Of a DNA stretch of 64,000 nucleotides, positions 31,418 through 39,902 are shown one piece after another. The notes under the pieces were generated by a model. That model made no database searches. It saw only the letters and a program-made list of their open reading frames with translations, and was not told where the DNA came from. Location of the stretch: contig NZ_VIGC02000009.1 in NCBI RefSeq assembly GCF_006569185.2, positions 62,001-126,000 of the forward strand. The letters are read 5' to 3'. Position 1 is the first letter of the stretch, and every line of letters begins with the position of its first letter. The DNA is from Litorilinea aerophila. Its GTDB lineage: Bacteria > Chloroflexota > Anaerolineae > Caldilineales > Caldilineaceae. The translations under genes were made by a program, and so were the position numbers.

Positions 31418-33208
31418 ATGAGCAATCCACCACGCTGGCTTGAACATTACGAACCCGGCGTTCCAGCCACCATCGAGATCCCGTCTATCCCCCTCTACCA
31501 GTTGCTCGTGGAGAGCGCGTTCCGCTTTCCCAACCATGTGGCCGTGAAGATGGTCCTGAAGTACCTCCCCCTGGGCCTGGCCATCCAGTCGGCCTACACC
31601 TATCGGCAGCTTCACGAGCTGAGTGACCGCTTTGCCGCAGCCCTCCATGGCCTGGGCATCCAGCCGGGGGAGCGGGTGGCGCTGATGTTGCCCAATTTGC
31701 CCCAGTACGTGGTCGCCTACTTTGGCGCCCTGAAAGCCGGCGCCATCATCGTCAACGTCAACCCCACCTACACGCCCCGGGAGCTCCAGCATCAGCTGGC
31801 CGACAGCGGTGCGCGGGCCATCGTCATGCTGAGCGGCTTCTACCAGCGCCTGGCCCAGATCCGGGAGCAGACCCAGGTGGAGCAGGTGATCCTGACCGAC
31901 GTCTCCGACACCCTGAGCTGGCCCTTCCGCCATCTGGCCGGCCGGCAGTTGCGGGCCAAAGGCCTGATCGCCGACGTCCCGCCTGCCCCCCACATCCACC
32001 GCCTGGACGAGCTGCTCCAGCGCCACGAGGCCACGCCGCCCACCATCCAAAGCAACCCGGACGATGTGATCCTCCTCCAGTACACGGGCGGCACCACCGG
32101 TGTGCCCAAAGCGGCCATGCTGACCAACCGTAACCTGGTCAGCAATGTGCATCAACTCCTCCCCTGGTTTACCCGGCTCGAGCCCGGCAATGAGCGGGTG
32201 TTGGGCGCCCTGCCTTTCTTCCACGTCTACGGCATGACGGTGGGTATGCTGTTCGCCGTCGCGACCGGCGGCACCCTGGTCATCGTGCCGGACCCCCGGG
32301 ACACCCAGCACATCCTGGAGGTGATCCACCGGGAGAAGATCAGCATCTACCCGGGCGTACCGGCCATGTACACCGCCATCAACAACCATCCCCGGGTCAA
32401 AGAGTACGACCTGCGGTCGGTTAAAGCGTGCCTCAGCGGCGGCGCTGCCCTGCCGGTGGAAGTGGCCACCCGCTTCGAGGAGATCACCCAGGGGCGCCTG
32501 GTGGAAGGCTATGGCCTGAGTGAATCCTCGCCGGTGGCCGCGGCCAACCCCATCTACGGCCAGCGACGGGTGGGCTCCATCGGGCTGCCCATCCCCAGCA
32601 CAGCCATCCACGTGGTTTCTCTGGAGCCGGATGAGACAGGGGACTATCGGGTTCTGGGGCCGGGAGAAGAGGGGGAACTGGTCATTGAAGGGCCCCAGGT
32701 GATGAAGGGGTACTGGAATCGCCCCGATGAAACGGCCCTGGTCATCGACCGCCGGGGTTGGCTCCACACGGGCGACATCGGCAAGATGGACGAGGACGGC
32801 TACTTCTACATCGTGGATCGCAAGAAGGACCTGATCATCGCCAGCGGCTACAACGTGGTCCCCCGGGAAGTGGAAGAGGTCCTCTTCATGCACCCCAAGG
32901 TGCTGGAGGCAGCCGTCGCCGGCATCCCCGATCCCAAGCGGGGTGAAACGGTCAAGGCCTACGTGGTGCTAAAGCCGGGCGAAAGCGCCACCGAAGACGA
33001 GATCCGGGCCTTCTGCCGGGAGAATCTGGCCCCCTACAAGGTGCCCACCCAGGTGGAGTTCCGCAGCGAGCTGCCCAAAAGCCAGGTGGGGAAGGTGTTG
33101 CGTCGCCTCCTGGTGGAAGAAGAGCGGCAGAAACAGGCCGCTCAAAAAGCCGCCCAGTCAGCCAATCCGTCGGAAGATGGGCAGGGACGGAAGGTGGCGA
33201 CGAAATAG
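31418..33208 (+). CDS. Long-chain fatty acid-CoA ligase (AMP-binding, FadD-like)
   Basis: 596 residues from ATG 31418, with AAGGAGG upstream. The adenylate-forming signature is LQYTGGTTGVPKAAMLTNRN (about 215-234). Motif GYGLSESSP lies at about 362, the hinge aspartate in HTGDIGKMDEDGYFYIVDRKKD (about 450-471), and the C-terminal Lys in KSQVGKVLRRLL, which is the adenylation-essential position. The reaction is fatty acid + CoA + ATP to acyl-CoA. Soluble or peripheral. Its 3' end overlaps the convergent PAP2 gene by about 51 bases. Chain-length preference cannot be read. Confidence 0.9.
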   Translation: MSNPPRWLEHYEPGVPATIEIPSIPLYQLLVESAFRFPNHVAVKMVLKYLPLGLAIQSAYTYRQLHELSDRFAAALHGLGIQPGERVALMLPNLPQYVVAYFGALKAGAIIVNVNPTYTPRELQHQLADSGARAIVMLSGFYQRLAQIREQTQVEQVILTDVSDTLSWPFRHLAGRQLRAKGLIADVPPAPHIHRLDELLQRHEATPPTIQSNPDDVILLQYTGGTTGVPKAAMLTNRNLVSNVHQLLPWFTRLEPGNERVLGALPFFHVYGMTVGMLFAVATGGTLVIVPDPRDTQHILEVIHREKISIYPGVPAMYTAINNHPRVKEYDLRSVKACLSGGAALPVEVATRFEEITQGRLVEGYGLSESSPVAAANPIYGQRRVGSIGLPIPSTAIHVVSLEPDETGDYRVLGPGEEGELVIEGPQVMKGYWNRPDETALVIDRRGWLHTGDIGKMDEDGYFYIVDRKKDLIIASGYNVVPREVEEVLFMHPKVLEAAVAGIPDPKRGETVKAYVVLKPGESATEDEIRAFCRENLAPYKVPTQVEFRSELPKSQVGKVLRRLLVEEERQKQAAQKAAQSANPSEDGQGRKVATK

Positions 33209-33751
33209 CCACGCCAGCCCCGCGCCCAGCAGGAAACCGGCGAAGACATCGCCCACGTAGTGGATGCCCAGCCGCACCCGGCTCCAGCCGATGAGCGCAG
33301 CCAGTGGCCACGCCAGACGCCCCCAGCCCGGCAATAGCGAGCTGGCCCATACGCTGATGGTCCCCAGGCGTGCTGCGTGGCCACTGGGGAAGCTGTGAAT
33401 GTCCGGCCCCCGGCCATACATCAGCCGGGCTACGCCGGGCCGCGGGCGGCGGATGTGGTGTTTGATCCAGAGGGTGAGCCCGGCGGTGGCCAACATGTTG
33501 ACCACCCAGGCAGCCAGCATCCAGCGCCGGTTGACGCCGTCGGCAGCGGAATCGCCCCCGGTGTTCCACCGCCGCCAGAGGAGCCAGGCCACCAGCCCCC
33601 AGAGCCATCCATCCCCCATGTGGGCACAGAGTCGGGCAAACCAATAGCCCGCTGGCCGGGTGGCCGGCTCCCGGCGCAGGGCCCAGCGATAGCTGAGGGC
33701 CACATCCCAGTGATGGAGATGCCAGCGCAGGGCCCGCAACAGCTCAACCAT
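33158..33751 (-). CDS. PAP2-family membrane phosphatase
   Basis: 197 residues from ATG 33751, overlapping the upstream nucleotidyltransferase gene by eight bases. The three PAP2 motifs are present: KHHIRRPRPG (about 98), SFPSGHAARLG (about 120, catalytic His) and SRVRLGIHYVGDVFAG (about 152, with the nucleophilic His). Five to six hydrophobic segments. By family it dephosphorylates lipid phosphates such as phosphatidate or undecaprenyl pyrophosphate on the outer membrane face. Its tail overlaps the acyl-CoA ligase tail convergently. A longer start upstream would overlap further into the neighbour. Confidence 0.85.
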   Translation of the reverse strand: MVELLRALRWHLHHWDVALSYRWALRREPATRPAGYWFARLCAHMGDGWLWGLVAWLLWRRWNTGGDSAADGVNRRWMLAAWVVNMLATAGLTLWIKHHIRRPRPGVARLMYGRGPDIHSFPSGHAARLGTISVWASSLLPGWGRLAWPLAALIGWSRVRLGIHYVGDVFAGFLLGAGLAWLFRRHLPSLPIFRRIG

Positions 33752-34568
33752 GGGCAGCCCCTCCGGCAGCCTGTTGCCCACGGCTGCGCAGATAGGCCTC
33801 CACCTGGGCCAGGTGATGGGGTTTATCCACGTCCATGCCCGCTTCGGCAAAGGGCAGGATGACCGGCTGTCCCTGCAACCCCAACACCCGGTCGGCCACG
33901 CCGATGAGATCGGCCATGCTCAGACGCCGCAGCAAGAACTTGAGCAGAACCCGCGGCCCCAGCAGCCGCAACTGGGAGAGGACATTCTTGCGCCGTTCCA
34001 CCAGCTCCCGGATCAGCGCCTGCTGGCGCAGGGCTGCCTCGATGCGCCCCAGGAAAAGATCCCCATTGCAAAACTGTCCCTCCACCAGGCGCAGGTAGGT
34101 GCGCCGGCTGTGGGGGAAGGTTCGCTCCAGCACCTGCTTCTCCACAATTCCCCAATAGGCATCCTTGTCCAGGGGTTGACAGGCGTTCACAAACCAGCGC
34201 ACCATCTCCCCGGTGAGCAAAGGCACATCCGCCGAGACCAGCAGCGCGTGGCGGCGGGGGTCCTGACGGCCCGCCAGATGCTGGAAACCGGCCGCTGCGT
34301 TGGCAAAGATGGAGCCCCGGTTGGGGAGGTAGTCCACCGGCAGGTCGAACTCCAGGCCGGCCGTGGGCTCCATCCCCACGATGACCCCGGACGTCACACA
34401 GCCGCTGTCGGCCAGGGCCTGCAGGACGTACCCGATCATGGGTCTGCCGGCCACGGGCAGCAGGACCTTGTGGGGCTCCCCGCGTCCCTGGGTCAAGGGG
34501 TGGGGACGGTCCGGGTCATAGCCGGCCAGGATGATGGCATCAAAGGTGGTCTGCGGCGGGGTTTGCAC
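33744..34568 (-). CDS. MobA-like nucleotidyltransferase
   Basis: 274 residues from GTG 34568, preceded by AGAAGGA; an ATG/alternative start at 34619 would add 17 residues of poor character. The Rossmann-like NTP-transferase fold begins FDAIILAGYDPDRP (about 9-22). HKVLLPVAGRPMIGYVLQAL (about 33) carries the Lys, LLVSADVPLLTGEM (about 128) the metal-binding Asp, and a final GMDVDKPHHLAQVEAYL segment follows. The distinctive middle (NVLSQLRLLGPRVLLKFLLRR) is seen in uncharacterised sugar- or cofactor-nucleotide transferases. Substrate unknown. Overlaps the PAP2 gene, so membrane-lipid or envelope work is possible. Confidence 0.8.
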   Translation of the reverse strand: MQTPPQTTFDAIILAGYDPDRPHPLTQGRGEPHKVLLPVAGRPMIGYVLQALADSGCVTSGVIVGMEPTAGLEFDLPVDYLPNRGSIFANAAAGFQHLAGRQDPRRHALLVSADVPLLTGEMVRWFVNACQPLDKDAYWGIVEKQVLERTFPHSRRTYLRLVEGQFCNGDLFLGRIEAALRQQALIRELVERRKNVLSQLRLLGPRVLLKFLLRRLSMADLIGVADRVLGLQGQPVILPFAEAGMDVDKPHHLAQVEAYLRSRGQQAAGGAAHG

Positions 34569-34722
34569 GGGCAAACGTTCCTTCTGCTGGGTGGGCAGGG
34601 AAAGGACCCAAAGGCTCAAACAGGGGCGACGCTATCACGCGCCGCCCCCTGTGGGTTGCTGCTCTATTCATGTACCGACCTGGTACCGACCTGGCAGGCT
34701 CTGGCGCGCTTGTCGGCCGGAG

Positions 34723-34923
34723 CTAACCGGGGCTGCGGTCGATGGCCATCCGCAACTGATACTCTTCCGCCATCAGCCGCTCCAGTTCCCCTTCCAGCCG
34801 GGCCACCCGGCGCTGCTGGCCGCGGCCCACCTGGGCCCACAGGGCTTCCAGCTCCCGCTGCAGGCGCTCGATCTGGCGTCGCACCTCCTGTTTGCGGGCA
34901 ATGAGCTGATAGCGGTCAGCCAT
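34723..34923 (-). CDS. Small coiled-coil protein of unknown function
   Basis: 66 residues starting MADRYQLIARKQEVR. The sequence is almost wholly charged heptad-like helix (ERLQRELEALWAQVG, ARLEGELERLMAEEY). It is 14 bases after the tatC stop and in the same direction, so it probably belongs to the tat operon. No family recognised; a DNA- or protein-binding adaptor is conceivable but not shown. Confidence 0.6.
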   Translation of the reverse strand: MADRYQLIARKQEVRRQIERLQRELEALWAQVGRGQQRRVARLEGELERLMAEEYQLRMAIDRSPG

Positions 34924-34937
34924 GGTCAGCCGGGTCC

Positions 34938-35726
34938 CTATCTGTCGTCATCCTGGCGGATGAAGGGCTCCTGGGAGAAGTCCCGGGGTTCCCGGGGTTT
35001 GTAGAGCAAGTAGGCCAGCCCCACACTGATGAAATAGAGGACCAGCAGCGGCCCCATGACAATGGTCATGTTGACCGGATCGATGGTGGGGGTGATGGCG
35101 GCGGCAATGATGGCCACGATCACGATGGCATGGCGCCAGAAGCCCAGCAAGGACGGGCCGCTGACGATGCCGGCCCGGGCCAGAAAGGCCATCACCAGGG
35201 GCGTCTCAAAGGAGACCCCGATCCAGAAGACCACCCGGGTGATGAAACTGATGTAACGGTCGATGGTCCAGTCCTGGCGGATCACATCGCCCAGGAAATT
35301 CTGCAAGAAGCCCACCGCGGCGGGCATGAGCACAAAGTAGGCGAAAGCGATGCCGGTGACGAAAAGGAGCATCACCCCGGGCAGGATCATGAGCAGCATA
35401 CGCCGCTCGTGGGGGTAGAGGCCTGGGGCCACAAAAGCTACGATCTGGTAGACGATGATGGGCATGGCCAGGGCCGCCCCCACCGTGAAGCTGACTTTGA
35501 AGAAGATGCCGATGGTGTCCGTGGGGCCGATGGCCTGGGGTTTGACCCCGTAACGTCCCAGGGGCTCGGTGATGAACTGGATAATGGGCGTGACGAAGAT
35601 CATGGCCACCAGGGTGCCCAAGATCAGCCCGCCCACGATCCACATCAGGCGTACCCGCAACTCCTGGAGATGCTCCAGGAGGGTCATGCTACTTTCTTCG
35701 ATGGGATCGAGAACCTGCTCGCTCAT
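34938..35726 (-). CDS. tatC: Sec-independent protein translocase TatC
   Basis: 262 residues with six predicted membrane helices. The TatC N-terminal signature is MTLLEHLQELRVRLMW (about 14-29), the loop motif TEPLGRYGV, the conserved FVAPGLYPHERR (about 107-118) and the FETPLVMAFLARAG stretch (about 170). It is the signal-peptide receptor of the Tat system, which exports folded proteins across the membrane. Its start overlaps the tatB stop by four bases (ATGA). The C-terminal tail is short and charged. Confidence 0.96.
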   Translation of the reverse strand: MSEQVLDPIEESSMTLLEHLQELRVRLMWIVGGLILGTLVAMIFVTPIIQFITEPLGRYGVKPQAIGPTDTIGIFFKVSFTVGAALAMPIIVYQIVAFVAPGLYPHERRMLLMILPGVMLLFVTGIAFAYFVLMPAAVGFLQNFLGDVIRQDWTIDRYISFITRVVFWIGVSFETPLVMAFLARAGIVSGPSLLGFWRHAIVIVAIIAAAITPTIDPVNMTIVMGPLLVLYFISVGLAYLLYKPREPRDFSQEPFIRQDDDR

Positions 35727-36832
35727 CCTTCAACCTCAGCCTGGCCAGATTTCCCGTTCACACTAATGGAAGGCGTTCCGGCTGCCGGCCGCTTGGGCGC
35801 GACCACATCCGGCTCTGCTTCGGCCTCGACTTCGGCGGATGGGTCGCTTTCAGCCGAAGGGGACGGGCTCTTCGTTTCCGCCGTTGGTTGTGGCTGGCCC
35901 GCGGGAGCCGGCTCAGGCGGTTCAGGTCCGTCCGCTGCTGGTGCTGGCGCTTCCTCCGCCGGGGCAGCCTCGGGATCCGGGGCAACTTCTGGGGAAGACG
36001 CCTGGGCAGCCATCCCACGCTCCAACTCGGGCGGGAGGATGCGGTTGTCCGCCGACGCGGCGGTGGGCTCGCCAGCGGCCGATGGGGCGTCCGAGGCGTT
36101 CACCGGTTCCTCACCGGCCTCCGCCCGGGCCTGGATGGCAGGGTCCGCTTGGGGCTGGTCCGTGGCTACTGGGGGCATCTCCTGGGCAACTGGCGCCGCC
36201 AGGTCACCCTCTTTCTTGGGCTGATCCGTGGCCGGGCGCGCTTCAGAAGCCGGGGCAGAGGCAGCCTCTGCCGGCGCCGCCTCTCCGTCCTTCTTCACAT
36301 TTTGATTGGCACCCGTTTGATTGGCACCCGTTTGATTCACGTCCTTCTTCGAAGCGGCCGCCGGGGTGCCATCCCCCCGGCCGTTGGCCTTCCCGTCCAC
36401 GGCCGGGCTGACACTACCTTGACTGCCTGCCGTGGCGGCTGTGCCGGCCTTGGCCCCTGTGGCTGGCGTGGCTTTAGCCCCTGCGGCTGTGGACGCTTTG
36501 CCGGCGGGGACTGGCTTGTCCTTGGGTGCGGCCTTGGTGCTTCCCTGGCCGGCCTCCTTCTGGGCGCCCTTGGGTTGGCCCTTCTGGACCTCTGCGTCCG
36601 CTTCCAGCTGGTCGCCCAATTCTTTCAAGATCCGCTGGGGGTTGATATCCTCCAGGGCCTTGAACTCTTCGCTGAACTGGCTGGAAAGTTCCTGACTCAA
36701 ATTGCGGATGTACCGCAGCCACTTCATCACCTCCCGGATGGTGCCCGGTAGACGTTCCGGCCCCAGGAAGATCAGGGCCAGGATGGCGATGAAGAAGAGC
36801 TCCGTGATGCCGATTCCAAAGAAGCTGTCCAT
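35723..36832 (-). CDS. tatB: TatB/TatA-family translocase subunit with long acidic/Ala-Pro C-terminal tail
   Basis: 369 residues, far longer than usual (about 100-170). Only the first 75 residues are family: GITELFFIAILALIFLGPERLPG (TM helix, hinge FLGPERLP) and the amphipathic helix MKWLRYIRNLSQELSSQF. After that comes about 290 residues of Ala/Lys/Glu/Pro-rich low complexity with short near-repeats (NQTGANQTGANQ). The hinge Glu points to TatB over TatA. The gene lies directly before tatC, and nusB precedes it. The tail is probably disordered. Confidence 0.88.
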   Translation of the reverse strand: MDSFFGIGITELFFIAILALIFLGPERLPGTIREVMKWLRYIRNLSQELSSQFSEEFKALEDINPQRILKELGDQLEADAEVQKGQPKGAQKEAGQGSTKAAPKDKPVPAGKASTAAGAKATPATGAKAGTAATAGSQGSVSPAVDGKANGRGDGTPAAASKKDVNQTGANQTGANQNVKKDGEAAPAEAASAPASEARPATDQPKKEGDLAAPVAQEMPPVATDQPQADPAIQARAEAGEEPVNASDAPSAAGEPTAASADNRILPPELERGMAAQASSPEVAPDPEAAPAEEAPAPAADGPEPPEPAPAGQPQPTAETKSPSPSAESDPSAEVEAEAEPDVVAPKRPAAGTPSISVNGKSGQAEVEG

Positions 36833-36840
36833 AGCAGGCC

Positions 36841-37389
36841 TTAGAAAAGTTTACGCTGCACTTCTGTCAGTGCAGAGCCAAGCACGCCGTTGACAAAACG
36901 GGGGCTGCTATCGCTGCCGAAGAGCTTCGCCAGCTCCACGGCCTCGTTGATGACCACCTTCGGCGGCGTCGTGGCTTCGGTGGCACCTAACTCGAAGAGG
37001 GCCATGCGAAGAATGTTGCGGTCCACGATGGCCAGCTGTTCCACCGGCCATTCTGGCGCGTATTTGCCGATCAGGCGATTCAGCTCGTCCATGTGGCGGA
37101 CCACACCGCTGACCAGCCAGCGCAAGAATTCGGCCCCATGTTCCCCGGGATATTCCGCGGCCAGCCGCTCGTCCACCACAGGGCCGGGTCGGTGCCCTAC
37201 GCTGTCGATTTCGAACAGCGCCTGCAGGGCGAGCCGCCGTGCCCGCTGCCGCTGCCGGATGAGCTGGAGGTGCTCCGGGCGACCATTGCGCTCCTCGGGA
37301 GAACGTTGGCTGTCCTCCACCCTGGCGGTATCAGGGGTGGAAGGGTTGGATGAAGTTGGCTGGCAAGGGATCGATTGTTGGCCTGGCAT
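36841..37389 (-). CDS. nusB: Transcription antitermination factor NusB
   Basis: 182 residues. The NusB fold starts at about residue 46, RARRLALQALFEIDSVG. The C-terminal half has the signature VEQLAIVDRNILRMALFELG (about 115-134), PPKVVINEAVELAKLFGSDSSPRFVNGVLG (in two family blocks). It binds NusE/boxA RNA in rRNA antitermination. The first 44 residues are Pro/Ser/Arg-rich and not conserved; an internal GTG (VEDSQRS) could be the real start. It is eight bases ahead of tatB, so one operon. Confidence 0.92.
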   Translation of the reverse strand: MPGQQSIPCQPTSSNPSTPDTARVEDSQRSPEERNGRPEHLQLIRQRQRARRLALQALFEIDSVGHRPGPVVDERLAAEYPGEHGAEFLRWLVSGVVRHMDELNRLIGKYAPEWPVEQLAIVDRNILRMALFELGATEATTPPKVVINEAVELAKLFGSDSSPRFVNGVLGSALTEVQRKLF

Positions 37390-37617
37390 GGACGAAAGTA
37401 TGTACCTGTGATTTGCTCAGAATATCCATCCGCCGGAACGGCTACGTCGCTCTCACGTCGGTATTGCATTCACGGTACTGCATTCACGGTATTGCATTCA
37501 ACTGGATTCAACGGGCATATCCAGCCGGCGTCCAGTTGTACAGAGCGGCGCAGGGCAGGCGATGGATGTGGCAGGACACAACACCTGGCAGGGATCGTGC
37601 ATGATCCCTGCCTGATC
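37390..37617. other. Intergenic region between fabG and nusB
   Basis: 228 bases. It contains three 14-base tandem repeats at 37460-37501 of the type GGTATTGCATTCAC and a hairpin CAGGGATC-GTGCAT-GATCCCTG at 37589-37610, just beyond the fabG stop. The hairpin has no T-run and may still end the fab transcript. The nusB promoter must lie in the rest. No gene. Confidence 0.5.
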
Positions 37618-38364
37618 CTACATCATTACCAACCCACCGTCAACACTTAAAACCTGCCCGGTAATAAAGGCGGAGCGCTCGTGGGCCAGAAAGGCCACTG
37701 CCCACGCCACCTCCTCCGGCGTGCCCATACGCCCGACCGGGGTGTTGCGGATGATGTCGTCATGCTGTTCCTGGCTGAGGACGTTCGTCAAGGCTGTGGG
37801 GATGAAGCCCGGGGCGACCGCGTTCACCGTGATGTTACGGCTGGCTACCTCCCGGGCCAGGCTCTTGGTAAAGCCCACGATACCGGCCTTGCTGGCGGCG
37901 TAATTGGATTGCCCGGCCTGGCCGGCCAGCCCCACCACGCTGGTGATGTTGATGATGCGCCCCCAGCGCTTGCGAATCATGCCCCGCAACGCCGCACGGC
38001 TGACCGCATAGACGCTCTTCAAATTCGTGGCGATCACCGTGTCCCAGTCCTCTTCCTTCATGCTCAGCAACAGGGTGTCCCGGGTGGTGCCGGCGTTGTT
38101 GACCAGGATGTCCAGGCCGCCCAGGGTCTCCTGCACAGCTTTGACCAGGTCGGCGGCCTGCTGCACGTCGCTCACATCCGCCTGGAAGATGGCGCAGGTG
38201 CCCTGTTCCTCCCGGATGGCCGCGGCCACTGCCTCTGCGCCCTGGGCGTTCCCCCGGTAGTGGATGGCCACCGCCGCGCCCTGGCTGGCCAATTCCCTGG
38301 CAATGGCAGCACCGATGCCGCTGCTGCTGCCGGTCACCAAAGCGACTTTACCCGCAAAATCCAT
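37618..38364 (-). CDS. fabG: 3-oxoacyl-[acyl-carrier-protein] reductase FabG
   Basis: 248 residues. Classical SDR motifs are TGSSSGIGAAIA (about 10-21), NNAGTT (about 89), ITSVVGLAGQAGQSNYAASKAG with the catalytic Ser-Tyr-Lys (Tyr about 153, Lys about 157), and the NADPH-region VNAVAPGFIPTALT. It reduces 3-ketoacyl-ACP during fatty acid elongation. It follows fabD with a 26-base gap. The residues NYAASKAG and the ending ITGQVLSVDGGLVM fit FabG better than a generic SDR. Confidence 0.93.
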   Translation of the reverse strand: MDFAGKVALVTGSSSGIGAAIARELASQGAAVAIHYRGNAQGAEAVAAAIREEQGTCAIFQADVSDVQQAADLVKAVQETLGGLDILVNNAGTTRDTLLLSMKEEDWDTVIATNLKSVYAVSRAALRGMIRKRWGRIINITSVVGLAGQAGQSNYAASKAGIVGFTKSLAREVASRNITVNAVAPGFIPTALTNVLSQEQHDDIIRNTPVGRMGTPEEVAWAVAFLAHERSAFITGQVLSVDGGLVMM

Positions 38365-38390
38365 AGCTCCACTTCTTTCTACCTGACAAG

Positions 38391-39422
38391 TTATTTGGGG
38401 TTCTGGGGGCTGCGCAGCCAGTCGACAAAGGCGCGCACTCCTTCCGGCGTATTGACCGTATGCCGGCGTGCCCCGCTATCGATGCGCCGCATGAGCTTGG
38501 TCAACACATCCCCTGGGCCCAGCTCCACAAAGTCGGTGACGCCGGCCTCCACGGCAAAGCGCATGGATGCCGTCCAACGGACGCTGCCGGTCAACTGGCT
38601 GGCCAGCTCCTGGCGGATCTCGTCTGGGGAGCTGAGGGGCCGGGCCGTGGTGTTGGCGATCAGGGGGACCCGGGGCGGGGTAATGGGGGTAGCGGCGATG
38701 GCCTCCTGCAGGGCGATCGCGGCCGGTGCCATCAGCGGGCTATGGGAGGCCACGCTGACGGCCAGGGGAACAACCCGGCGCGCGCCCGCGGCCTCCAGCG
38801 CGGCCATGGCGGCCTCCATCCCCGTCCGGTCGCCGGAGATCACCACCTGGCCCGGGCAGTTGTCGTTGGCCACCTGCACCACGCCGCCGGTCCGCTCCTG
38901 CACCTCACTACAGATGGCGGCGATGGCCTCTTCCTCCAGGCCCAGCACAGCGGCCATCATGCCTGGCGTCTGTTCGCCGGCCTCCTTCATCAGGCGCCCC
39001 CGCTCCCGCACCAGGCGCAGGCCGTCGGCATAGGTGAGACTGCCGGCGGCCACCAGGGCGGTGTACTCCCCCAGGCTGTGGCCGGCCACAAAGACAGGCT
39101 GCCCCGAGCTACCTGCCTGGGCCTGCAGCCCTTCCAGTTCCGACTCCAGCGCCCGCAGGATGGCGACGCTGGCAGCCAGGAGGGCCGGCTGGGCGTTGAT
39201 GGTGTCGGTGAGTACCTCCTCTGGCCCCTGCCGGCACAGTTCGCTGAGGGCAAAGCCCAGGATTTCATCCGCTTCGGCCATGGCAGCCTGGGCCGCCGGA
39301 TAGGCGGCCACCAGGTCATCCACCATGCCCACAAATTGACTGCCCTGGCCGGGGAAGAGCAGGGCGACGGCCCGCTCCCCCCCCAGGAGGTGCTGATGAA
39401 TCAACGGGAATTCCACCGTCAT
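38391..39422 (-). CDS. fabD: Malonyl-CoA:ACP transacylase FabD
   Basis: 343 residues from ATG 39422 (MTVEFPLIHQH); an ATG at 39434 adds four. The fold starts ALLFPGQGSQFVGMV (about 20-34). The catalytic Ser is in VAGHSLGEYTALVAAG (GHSLG, about 115), and the catalytic His in VASHSPLMAPA (about 220). The Arg/Gln region VANDNCPGQVVISG is typical. It transfers malonyl groups to acyl-carrier protein. It lies after a strong terminator that closes the rpmF unit, so it starts a fabD-fabG unit. plsX, fabH and acpP, often adjacent elsewhere, are not here. Confidence 0.94.
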   Translation of the reverse strand: MTVEFPLIHQHLLGGERAVALLFPGQGSQFVGMVDDLVAAYPAAQAAMAEADEILGFALSELCRQGPEEVLTDTINAQPALLAASVAILRALESELEGLQAQAGSSGQPVFVAGHSLGEYTALVAAGSLTYADGLRLVRERGRLMKEAGEQTPGMMAAVLGLEEEAIAAICSEVQERTGGVVQVANDNCPGQVVISGDRTGMEAAMAALEAAGARRVVPLAVSVASHSPLMAPAAIALQEAIAATPITPPRVPLIANTTARPLSSPDEIRQELASQLTGSVRWTASMRFAVEAGVTDFVELGPGDVLTKLMRRIDSGARRHTVNTPEGVRAFVDWLRSPQNPK

Positions 39423-39488
39423 GTCAACGTGCATCCTTCAGCGCTTGAGCGGACGGCTTTTCCATCCGCCACAGATCAGAGCCACAAC

Positions 39489-39522
39489 AAAAAGGGGATT
39501 TGGTCGTGTTCACCAAATCCCC
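39489..39522 (-). terminator. Strong intrinsic terminator after rpmF
   Basis: Read leftward, an 11-base stem GGGGATTTGGT / ACCAAATCCCC (arms at 39512-39522 and 39494-39504) with a 7-base loop is followed by TTTTTGTTG. It separates the DUF177-rpmF unit from fabD-fabG. Confidence 0.88.
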
Positions 39523-39546
39523 CCCTGGGCACGCCTGTCTCGACGC

Positions 39547-39735
39547 TCAGACCTGATCCGCCAGATCCAGGACCTGCCGCCCCTTGTAGTAGCCACAGTG
39601 GGGACAGACCCGGTGCGGCATGGTCATCTGGTGGCAGTTGGAGCACTCCACCAGCTTGGGCGAACCGATGGCGTCGTGGGCACGCCGACGATCACGCCGG
39701 CCCTTGCTCACTTTTCGTTTTGGTAGTGGACCCAT
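39547..39735 (-). CDS. rpmF: 50S ribosomal protein L32
   Basis: 62 residues, standard size. Opening GPLPKRKVSKGRRDRRRAH is the basic L32 signature. Two CxxC pairs (CSNCH, about 31, and CPHCGYYKGRQVL, about 44) form the zinc ribbon, so this is the zinc-binding form. It lies downstream of the DUF177 (YceD-like) gene, the usual partner, and ends in the terminator above. Confidence 0.97.
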   Translation of the reverse strand: MGPLPKRKVSKGRRDRRRAHDAIGSPKLVECSNCHQMTMPHRVCPHCGYYKGRQVLDLADQV

Positions 39736-39778
39736 TTTGGACTCCTTTGTAAATAATCTCTATAACTCGCGATTTACT

Positions 39779-39901
39779 GGCTCCGCTGCAAAAAGGGCAT
39801 TTTTGAACGCAAAGGCACAAAGAAACGCAGGAGAGAATCGCCCGAATCAGCGTTCATCTGCGTGGGTCAGCGTCCTCATTTGACCTTTGTGCAGTAGAGC
39901 C
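39779..39901. repeat. Family-3 inverted-repeat element (MITE-like), copy A
   Basis: 123 bases from GGCTCCGCTGCAAAAAGG to CCTTTGTGCAGTAGAGCC, whose ends are inverted repeats. The flanks TTTACT (39773-39778 and 39902-39907) form a 6-base target-site duplication. The right duplication holds the TAA stop of the DUF177 gene, so insertion happened at its 3' end. The second copy at 45,248-45,378 shares the internal AGGAGAGAATC and CGTTCATCTGCGTGGG segments. No coding potential. Confidence 0.82.
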
Positions 39902-39902
39902 T

